Assembly: GCA_934589145.1 (NCBI GenBank)
Contig: CAKTNW010000001.1
Coordinates: 62,001-126,000, forward strand
DNA: 64,000 nucleotides
Origin: an uncultured Oscillospiraceae bacterium
Lineage (GTDB): Bacteria > Bacillota > Clostridia > Oscillospirales > Oscillospiraceae
Direction of reading: 5' to 3'
Under the pieces are notes generated by a model. It saw only the letters and a list, made by a program, of their open reading frames with translations, did no database searches and was not told the DNA's origin. Position 1 is the stretch's first letter; each line of letters opens with the position of its first letter. Below, piece after piece: positions 57,693-64,000 of the stretch. Both the position numbers and the translations under genes were made by a program.

Positions 57693-58706
57693 TTATCTCC
57701 TATGTAAAAGGGCTCTTTTAATTGCAACCATCCGATCTGCAAGCAAAATATTGCTAAAATTTCCCGAACGATATGCAAAAAGGTAAAGCGGATGAATAAA
57801 GCATTTTCTTGCCTGAAGGGACTCTTTGAATTCATCGCTTTGCATAAATGTGCTGTTCCACTTTATTTTTTCCCGCTTTGTTTTGTCGGGTGCGCGCATT
57901 GTATTGCGCAACACTTTTTCATATAAGTAGAAGCGGCTGTTATGGAATTTCTCTATTTGTTCCGCTGGTAACTTCCATTTCCGCAAATAGGACAGGCAGG
58001 TATTATTTAACCTGCGGTAAATATCCAGCAAGTTTTTCCGATACTTGGAGTCCAAACTCTCATCATTGCCACGCGTATAGTTGTATAACGGTTTTGTCGC
58101 CACTACGATCTTCTCATTCGAAGATGCATCAATATAAGCAAGATTGAATAGCCAGTCCTCCCCTAAAGATAAATCCTCTGGAAAACGAACCTTGGCGGTT
58201 TGGACTATGTCAGTCCGGTATAGTTTATTCCACGGCTCGGCATCCAGCCACATCTCATGGAGAGACATATAATCTTGCAGCGTATAGCGCAAAAGCGATT
58301 TTGCAGATGTGTAATTGGGAGCGGCGTTTTCTTTTTGATATCCTGTCACGGTCTGAAAACAACACCAGATATGGCCGCAACCCGGATTGGATTCTGCCGC
58401 TTGAATGAGGGCTTCAAGATAGTCTGGCTCAAGGTAATCATCGCTGTCGCAGAACGTGATATACTCACCAGTCACGGCATCAATTCCTGCATTCCGTGCC
58501 GATGACACACCGCCATTTGTCTTGTGAATCACTCGAATACGAGTATCTTCTGCAGCAAGTTTGTCACACAATTCGCCACTTCCGTCTGTGGAACCATCAT
58601 CTACAAGCATCAATTCAAAATTGGTGTAAGTTTGCTGTCGAATAGAACCAACGCAGCATTCTAACGATTTAATGCAGTTGTAAGCTGGAACAATAATTGA
58701 AACCAT
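57693..58706 (-). CDS. Family 2 glycosyltransferase
   Basis: A 337-residue GT-A enzyme starting at MVSIIVPAYNC, with GAGGCAGG upstream. The nucleotide-sugar motifs are VDDGSTDGSGELCD near 33-46 and FCDSDDY near 88-94 (the DxD equivalent). The C-terminal half is helical and basic, likely membrane-associated. Sugar donor and acceptor are unknown. Confidence 0.93.
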   Translation of the reverse strand: MVSIIVPAYNCIKSLECCVGSIRQQTYTNFELMLVDDGSTDGSGELCDKLAAEDTRIRVIHKTNGGVSSARNAGIDAVTGEYITFCDSDDYLEPDYLEALIQAAESNPGCGHIWCCFQTVTGYQKENAAPNYTSAKSLLRYTLQDYMSLHEMWLDAEPWNKLYRTDIVQTAKVRFPEDLSLGEDWLFNLAYIDASSNEKIVVATKPLYNYTRGNDESLDSKYRKNLLDIYRRLNNTCLSYLRKWKLPAEQIEKFHNSRFYLYEKVLRNTMRAPDKTKREKIKWNSTFMQSDEFKESLQARKCFIHPLYLFAYRSGNFSNILLADRMVAIKRALLHRR

Positions 58707-58732
58707 ATACCTGCCTCGTTCTCTGAACAAGC

Positions 58733-59294
58733 TTATACATATCCAAATGTAGATTCTAACCTTTTGTGCATTTCCTGCCGCTCTTCTTCTGAGGCATTTG
58801 CCCATTCATCCCAGCGATGTTCGCTGAAATATGGTTTTGTCTCAAGATTTTTCAAGTGTTTCGCCTGAAAGTCACTAAAAGAGCACACAAATTTTGCCGG
58901 GTTTCCTGCATAAACACTGTCAGAAGGAATATCGTGTGTTACGACAGAGCCCGCACCAATAATTACATTATCTCCAATTCTGGTATTGCAGAGAACAATA
59001 CTATCTGCTCCGATAAAAACGTTGTTTCCTATTTTCACAACGCCTATTTTGGTATGTGCCCCTGCTTTCACCGTACTTGCATCGTGTGCAAGGATTCTCA
59101 CATTGCTTGCCAGTGTGACATCGTCACCAACAGAAATTAACCATGGCCAATTTGCATCTATCGGATAGCCGCTGTTATATTGAAAATTCTTTCCTGCTGT
59201 AAACCCGTGAGCGAAGCAATAATCCATTGCCGCCTTCTCAGGGGCTGTCCCCCCCCCCACGCACAATTTCCTTGATAATGTCTATTATCCTCAT
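58733..59294 (-). CDS. Hexapeptide O-acetyltransferase, out of frame at a G10 tract (putative phase-variable gene)
   Basis: The ATG at 59294 has AAAGGGG eight bases upstream and reads MRIIDIIKEIVRGGG. Ten G residues (59258-59249) then shift the frame, giving a stop after about 18 codons. With nine G residues the frame would continue as TAPEKAAMDYCFAHGFTAGK and into a full left-handed beta-helix acetyltransferase (SVGDDVTLASNVRILAHDAS, VVKIGNNVFIGADSIVL, GDNVIIGAGSVVTHDIP). The N terminus then aligns with the related acetyltransferase at 61542-62087 (MRKILKELVYRLRG). As assembled, only an internal TTG near 59266 could start the in-frame body. A sequencing slip is the alternative. Confidence 0.82.
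59249..59258 (-). repeat. Homopolymer G10 tract (phase-variation candidate)
   Basis: Ten consecutive C on the plus strand (G on the coding strand) lie 37-46 bases into the acetyltransferase gene. G tracts of this length mutate by slipped-strand pairing and act as on/off switches in many surface-structure genes. Confidence 0.85.
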
Positions 59295-59307
59295 GCCATT
59301 TTCCCCT

Positions 59308-60285
59308 TTACAGTCCAATCTTCAGCGCATTGCGGACACGACATGCAGCCATCAAACTGCTCTTTGCCATGTTGAGCCAAAGCCTTTCTTTCGCGCCGCA
59401 TTCTTCCATCTGAAATGGATGTGTTTCTATTACATTCTCAAAGTAGGCTAATATCTTTTTAGCCGCAGCTTTGCCCAGCGTCCGCATTGCCAACTGTCCC
59501 TGATAGATACAGGTAAACCAAAGATCCTTAACGGCCAGCGGCGATAATGCAGGAAAGCGCTCCTGTATGTATGCACAGCGCTGCACCTTTGCCTCAACAG
59601 CATCCAGCCGTTTTAGCGAATATCCCTCGCCCATAATGCTGCCGCCGCGCTGAAGGTAATAATATCCAATGTGATCTGAAACTGAAACCCTCTGAGCTCT
59701 GCCAATAGCTTGATAACTCCAAAAAACGTCCTCGTGGTATTTCCCTTTGGGAAACAGAATATCTCTGATCAGCACTGTCTTATAAAGCTTGTACCAAACC
59801 GGCTGCTTGAGCCATGACTCTTCAATAATTGCTCGCATGGCTTCCTCTTGGTTTAGAACACGGTTACCCTCTCGCGTCAACATGCGAGACGGCGTTTTAT
59901 TCTCCCATACCATCTGCACGCCACAGGCTGCGATGTCACTACTATCTTCTTCCAAGCGCTGATAAAGGTGCTCGTACATATCAGGCGCGATCCAATCATC
60001 GCTATCGACGAAAGTCATCAGTTCGCCAGTTGCGACAGCCATGCCCGCATTTCTGGCATCCGACAGGCCACCGTTGGGCTTATGTATTACCCGAATACGG
60101 CTATCTTTTTCCGCCCAAGCATCACACGTGGCAGGGCAGTTATCAGGCGATCCATCGTCCACCAGAATGATTTCCAGATTTTTATACGTCTGGTTCGCGA
60201 TAGAAGATATGCACTTATCCAGATATGCTTCGACCTTATAGACAGGGACGATAACACTGATCTTTGCAGTATCCACAGGGTTCAC
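59308..60285 (-). CDS. Family 2 glycosyltransferase
   Basis: A 325-residue GT-A enzyme. It starts with GTG seven bases after GGAGG, overlapping the upstream gene's stop as GTGA. Motifs: SVIVPVYKVEAYLDKCISSI, LVDDGSPDNCP, and the metal-binding FVDSDDW near 95-101. The C-terminal region (about 200-320) is helical, with conserved YHEDVFWSYQ near 190 that matches the ED.. catalytic motif of inverting family 2 enzymes. Confidence 0.93.
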   Translation of the reverse strand: MNPVDTAKISVIVPVYKVEAYLDKCISSIANQTYKNLEIILVDDGSPDNCPATCDAWAEKDSRIRVIHKPNGGLSDARNAGMAVATGELMTFVDSDDWIAPDMYEHLYQRLEEDSSDIAACGVQMVWENKTPSRMLTREGNRVLNQEEAMRAIIEESWLKQPVWYKLYKTVLIRDILFPKGKYHEDVFWSYQAIGRAQRVSVSDHIGYYYLQRGGSIMGEGYSLKRLDAVEAKVQRCAYIQERFPALSPLAVKDLWFTCIYQGQLAMRTLGKAAAKKILAYFENVIETHPFQMEECGAKERLWLNMAKSSLMAACRVRNALKIGL

Positions 60286-61499
60286 CTCCCAGCCTCCAGA
60301 ATACTCGTAATAATCTTAGCTGGTTCAAAATCATCCAGCGGCACATTCCGAACAGAGCCAATGTAGCCGGATTCTATCTGCCGAATTGCGCAAGTAATAT
60401 CTTCCACAGTATTTTGGCAGAAAACATATCGATTAAACTTGCCAAAATAGTCTTTCAGCACAGCCTGCTCATCATCTGTGCCATCAAGGATAAATAGAAT
60501 CGTTTTGTCCGTTGCGGAATACTGATATATCTTGCCTGGTATTTGACCGCCCTGCCGATTGCAGAGGAATACGAGAACATTGGTGCCGTCCTCAATTGGT
60601 TTCAATTCTGCTAAAGGAAGACGCGGGTGAATGTGAATCTTATCAGTTAAACGGAAAAGGTTACTGGGATTTCCACAAATATTGACCTCGACTCCCACAT
60701 TGGCTGCCGCTGTATAGAATGGTTCTAAATCTCTTGCCGCTGGCGCATAATCACCAAAGTAGCCATAGATATTTCGACTAGAGGACTTATGTACAGGAGT
60801 AGCGTTCTTGTAGTATGCAGGTAGTGGCATCCAAAACATCTTTTCCGCCGACTCAGGAAAGAGCTTCTGCTGATTCCGCAGTGTCAGCGGGCTGACATAA
60901 CAGACTTTTTCTGCAAAGGAAAGTAGGCGTTTTTCTTCGTTAAAAATAGCAGTATTCCCGTTAAAGCCGTAGGCATCCGAATACCATGGATCTTCCCAAA
61001 TCTGAATCCAGTGAGACGCATTTATTTGCTTAGATGTTAGTAGCTTATATGCAAGGAGATGGCTGGATGGGGGAGTAGAAAGCGACAGTACGTAGTCAAA
61101 TACATTAGTTGAATTAAAATACTTGGCATGTTTTACAAACGTCGCATATATTCCATGAACTCCATAGAGTGAAAGAATATGTGACTTAATCTTTCTAATT
61201 GTGCTATGGGCAACATTCTCGCCACATATAGCATTAGAATCACATGTTGAAGGGGGGCGTGATGCAACCTGTTTCTTCATTGATGAAAGTTTCTGATAGA
61301 GAGAAATTCCATCAAAGGTATACTGAGTAACCTGTTGAGGAATTTGCATCAAAGGATCGGTTTCATACCCTTTCCCACCTGCGCTAAGCAAGGTGACGTC
61401 CATTCCACTATCCACCATTCCCCGAATATATGACAAATGGCACAGATTTGCAGAACTATTCATCTGGATGCAATCCCCATTAATCACCAAAACTTTCAT
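60282..61499 (-). CDS. Family 4-like glycosyltransferase
   Basis: A 405-residue GT-B-like protein. The N-terminal region (MKVLVINGDCIQMNSSANLC...IRGMVDSGMDVTLLS) is the acceptor-binding Rossmann half. The C-terminal half (IYGYFGDYAPAARDLEPFY, VFLCNRQGGQIPGKIYQYSATDK) resembles the donor half, although the classical Glu-x7-Glu motif is altered. It is coupled to the following glycosyltransferase by a 4-base overlap. Function in the cluster is likely, specificity unknown. Confidence 0.82.
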   Translation of the reverse strand: MKVLVINGDCIQMNSSANLCHLSYIRGMVDSGMDVTLLSAGGKGYETDPLMQIPQQVTQYTFDGISLYQKLSSMKKQVASRPPSTCDSNAICGENVAHSTIRKIKSHILSLYGVHGIYATFVKHAKYFNSTNVFDYVLSLSTPPSSHLLAYKLLTSKQINASHWIQIWEDPWYSDAYGFNGNTAIFNEEKRLLSFAEKVCYVSPLTLRNQQKLFPESAEKMFWMPLPAYYKNATPVHKSSSRNIYGYFGDYAPAARDLEPFYTAAANVGVEVNICGNPSNLFRLTDKIHIHPRLPLAELKPIEDGTNVLVFLCNRQGGQIPGKIYQYSATDKTILFILDGTDDEQAVLKDYFGKFNRYVFCQNTVEDITCAIRQIESGYIGSVRNVPLDDFEPAKIITSILEAGR

Positions 61500-61541
61500 A
61501 GCAACAACTCCCGAAATATATAAATCGTGCTAATGTAAAAA

Positions 61542-62087
61542 TCAGTCAATGTATCCTATCTTTCCGCTTAATTCAGCTTTTTGCTTCAGTCTCAATTCCA
61601 TGGGAACATCTTTACGCAGAGTATACTCTTCACCATAACAAGGAGACATCTCCATCCGTGTGCGTTCTTTCTGAAGATATTGCTCTAATGAGCAAACAAC
61701 TCTGGCAGGGTTTCCAGTAGCCACTACCCCATCTGGAACATCATGTGTCACTACACTCCCAGCACCAATAACAACATCCTTTCCAATCGTAACTCCGGGC
61801 AATACGATGCTCTCTGCACCAATGAACACGTTATTTCCAATCGTAACTCGACCGATTTTAGTGAAGTTCAAGAATGTTTTCGTGCTTGCATCATGGCAGA
61901 GAATATGTACCCGTGGTGCTATTGTTACATCGTCGCCAATCTCAATAAGCCAGCAGTGTGATGGATCAAGAATCACCCCATTCAGGCGCTTGAAGTTTTT
62001 CCCAACTACCATTCCCATAGATATCAGTTTTTCCGTGGTATACTCACCGCGTAGGCGGTAGACTAATTCTTTTAGGATTTTGCGCAT
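61542..62087 (-). CDS. Hexapeptide O-acetyltransferase
   Basis: A 181-residue left-handed beta-helix acetyltransferase of the maltose/nodulation-type family. It starts at MRKILKELVY after GAGGGAA; the longer frame lacks a site. Motifs: IEIGDDVTIAPRVHILCHDAS with the catalytic His, GNNVFIGAESIVLPGVTIG and the closing GAGSVVTHDVPDGVVATGNPA. It is the intact counterpart of the out-of-frame gene at 58733-59294 and gives the reference for that gene's N terminus. Confidence 0.92.
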   Translation of the reverse strand: MRKILKELVYRLRGEYTTEKLISMGMVVGKNFKRLNGVILDPSHCWLIEIGDDVTIAPRVHILCHDASTKTFLNFTKIGRVTIGNNVFIGAESIVLPGVTIGKDVVIGAGSVVTHDVPDGVVATGNPARVVCSLEQYLQKERTRMEMSPCYGEEYTLRKDVPMELRLKQKAELSGKIGYID

Positions 62088-62097
62088 ACGATTTCCC

Positions 62098-63207
62098 TCA
62101 CAATTCCAACAGCATTTCATCTACTGCACAGACAGTATTTTCCGTACTAAAGCTTTTACCGCGCTCGATAGCCTTTCCTTTATAGTGGGCAAGCTTGTCT
62201 GGATGGTCGAGCAAATCCTTGATTCCATGATACAGGGCTTCTTCGCTGTTTTCAGTCACGATGCCCCATTCGTTATGCTCGCCAAGCATTTCCTTCATGC
62301 CAGAGACCTCGACGGTGCAGACCGGCGTTCCAACAATCAACGCCTCGGTAGCTGCGGTAGAGAACCCCTCGGCAAAGCTGGCGCAGACAAAAAGGTCACA
62401 CTTTGAGACATACTTATAGGGATTGGTCTGGTAGCCGAGCAGGGTGACAGCTTCTTGCAGGTTATTTGCTTGAATAAAGCGTTCCATTTCCTGCTGGAGC
62501 AGGCCGATGCCAAGAATGTAGAGATGGACTAAATATTTCTCATCACGCAAGCGCTTGATGATGGACAGCAGCCGCATATAGCCCTTGGATTCCTTCAGTG
62601 TTCCGACTGCCATCAGCCGTATTTTTCCGTCATTCTTCAACTCTGGTGCAGCATCATCTGCATTAGCCAGTATTTTCTCGGACTCCACTGTGTTGTACAG
62701 CACGCAACATGGGTTCTGAAAATTTAGGATACGGCAAAAATCATCATGGACATACTGCGAAACGCACACAGTCTGGTCAAAGCGGTTGTAGCACTCGCGC
62801 GCTTCGCGCTCACTGCGGAACGAACCAGCCAGCTTTTTCATCGTGTGCTGCTCCACATGAATCCACGATACGAGCTTAGTGTTCACATCCTGACAACCGC
62901 TGATAACCCGCGCAGAGGGGCCTTCAAGATAGGAAACCTCGATATCGTAATGCTCTTTCACGCACATTCGATGTAGCTGCGCCGGTGTCAGCAGCTTCAT
63001 TAGCTTGCTGTTACCCGGCACCTCTTTCGGGAATACCGCATGAAAGTGGATATCCGGTGCAAGGAACTGTTCGTTCACGCCGCCGCCAAAGAGTGCCGTC
63101 ACGGAGATATCAAATTTTGAACGATCCATGTTGTTGACCAGATTGACCAGCACCTTTTCGGCACCGCCCTGACCAAGGTCATGGATGAGAAATAATACCT
63201 TTTTCAC
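62098..63207 (-). CDS. Family 4 glycosyltransferase
   Basis: A retaining GT-B enzyme of about 369 residues. A GTG start (MKKVLFLIHDLGQGGAEKVL) nine bases after AGAGG is preferred over an ATG three codons upstream. The N-terminal GQGGAEKV loop is typical; the C-terminal donor half has VGTLKESKGYMRLLSIIKRL and the Glu-x7-Glu motif EGFSTAATEALIVGTPVCT near residue 300. It builds the cluster's repeat unit; the sugar is unknown. Confidence 0.93.
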   Translation of the reverse strand: MKKVLFLIHDLGQGGAEKVLVNLVNNMDRSKFDISVTALFGGGVNEQFLAPDIHFHAVFPKEVPGNSKLMKLLTPAQLHRMCVKEHYDIEVSYLEGPSARVISGCQDVNTKLVSWIHVEQHTMKKLAGSFRSEREARECYNRFDQTVCVSQYVHDDFCRILNFQNPCCVLYNTVESEKILANADDAAPELKNDGKIRLMAVGTLKESKGYMRLLSIIKRLRDEKYLVHLYILGIGLLQQEMERFIQANNLQEAVTLLGYQTNPYKYVSKCDLFVCASFAEGFSTAATEALIVGTPVCTVEVSGMKEMLGEHNEWGIVTENSEEALYHGIKDLLDHPDKLAHYKGKAIERGKSFSTENTVCAVDEMLLEL

Positions 63208-63220
63208 AAAACGCATCCTC

Positions 63221-64000
63221 TTATGTGTTGCTGCTATGATTCAGCTTCCATGTATGAGCGATTCGATACAGGAATGTCGGCACAAATGCCTTCAAAACGA
63301 TCAAGTATGGCCGATAACACACAAGTCCCCGGAAGCCCATAAGCCGATAGCCTTTGCATCGGGTTTTTGCGCTGTTGATCCTTGCCCTCAGCGTCCGCCG
63401 CTTTACCGCGCTCGCATCTTCCAGAATGGTATAAAGTTCATCAGGCAAATTGTACCCCTTGAACCCCCGCGCAAGAAAGCGGCACCATAGATCCACATCC
63501 TCTACCCGAAGGACGGTAGGATCGAGCGAATACCCGCCGAGCTCCTCATATACCCGCTTATAGGTCATGATCGTCGCATGTGAAAACGCATTCTGCCGAA
63601 GCATGGTCTCTTTGGTCGGCATGGGCGTTTTAATAATAGATGCCAACTGTTTTTGCCCATCAGATACCGAAACGCCCGTCCCTACCAAATCATATTCGGG
63701 ATGCTCACGCAAAAAAAACACCTGCTTTTCAAAACGGGTCGGAGCGGACCAATCGTCGCCATCCATGCGTGCCACGAGCTCTGTATTTACATGTTGCAGA
63801 CAGTGGTTCAGCGAATACGGCAATTGACGATTCCCGTCGTTTTTTATCAGGACAAATCGATCAGGATACTTCGCCTGATACCGTTCCAACACGTTCCACG
63901 TTCCGTCCGTAGAGCCGTCATCACAGATTATCATGACCCAGTCCGTATATGTTTGGGCTAAAATGGAATCTATCGCCTTTCCAACGGTGCCCTCGCAATT
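63221..64000 (-). CDS. Family 2 glycosyltransferase, partial at right edge
   Basis: The frame is open to the last base of the window, so the 5' end lies beyond it. The visible 259 residues begin in the N-terminal GT-A region (GKAIDSILAQTYTDWVMIICDDGSTDGT) and show the metal motif ARMDGDDWSAPTRFEKQ and the catalytic-side VEDVDLWCRF. The C-terminal part is basic. It is the most upstream visible gene of the polysaccharide cluster. Confidence 0.92.
   Translation of the reverse strand, partial: NCEGTVGKAIDSILAQTYTDWVMIICDDGSTDGTWNVLERYQAKYPDRFVLIKNDGNRQLPYSLNHCLQHVNTELVARMDGDDWSAPTRFEKQVFFLREHPEYDLVGTGVSVSDGQKQLASIIKTPMPTKETMLRQNAFSHATIMTYKRVYEELGGYSLDPTVLRVEDVDLWCRFLARGFKGYNLPDELYTILEDASAVKRRTLRARINSAKTRCKGYRLMGFRGLVCYRPYLIVLKAFVPTFLYRIAHTWKLNHSSNT

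Noticed and set aside
59221..59294. Acetyltransferase as a simple pseudogene
   Set aside because: The only defect is the length of a homopolymer G tract, with the rest intact and motifs preserved; phase variation or a sequencing slip explains it better than decay.

Overview
The window looks like a chromosomal segment of a GC-rich, gut-type, spore-lineage Clostridium relative (family Oscillospiraceae in the broad sense). This is inferred from the Gram-positive ribosome binding sites, spmA/spmB, AbrB-type regulators, an ECF sigma/anti-sigma pair, dockerin/cohesin and NTGD-tailed surface proteins, and dyad-rich intergenic repeats. I see no rRNA, tRNA or CRISPR array.

Layout. 1-4.8 kb: end of a redox gene, thioredoxin reductase, a repeat-filled gap, a membrane-bound MerR regulator coupled to a CPBP protease, and a tRNA-dihydrouridine synthase. 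4.8-10.6 kb: a P-II-like/DUF1538 pair, an unknown protein, spmAB, a zinc-ribbon AbrB protein and an EamA transporter. 10.6-20.6 kb: a small divergent module between exact 30-bp repeats, inositol monophosphatase, D-aminoacylase, a DUF4340 lipoprotein with a two-component system, an ECF sigma/anti-sigma pair, two tandem paralogues, glucokinase and a phosphopantetheinyl transferase. 20.7-30.6 kb: GNAT protein, truA, then secreted proteins: a membrane-anchored cohesin protein, a dockerin protein and a divergent beta-helix surface protein. 30.6-40.4 kb: a NitT/TauT-type ABC transporter, ridA, lysC-asd divergent from thrC-thrB, an AEC transporter and a gamma carbonic anhydrase-like protein.

40.4-49.9 kb is an accessory island. 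It starts with a truncated AbrB/SpoVT gene, then an ATPase plus TOPRIM-like pair that resembles two-gene anti-phage systems, a relic with 12-bp tandem repeats and a nuclease-like protein. An integrated mobilizable element follows: a predicted MobV-type oriT, sigma factor, XRE regulator, excisionase-like protein, CHC2 primase, SF3-type helicase, XRE-like protein and MobV relaxase. No integrase is visible.

49.9-64 kb, all on the minus strand, is an exopolysaccharide/capsule cluster running off the right edge. It holds five glycosyltransferases, two hexapeptide acetyltransferases, a pyruvyltransferase, a flippase, an acyltransferase, an iron-sulfur oxidoreductase, UDP-GlcNAc 2-epimerase and a VanZ-nucleotidyltransferase fusion. 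One acetyltransferase carries a run of ten G residues that puts it out of frame as assembled; nine would restore it. This is the best candidate for a phase-variable switch of the surface polysaccharide.

The most interesting systems are the poly-G switch, the cohesin/dockerin pair, the oriT/relaxase element and the ATPase/TOPRIM-like pair.
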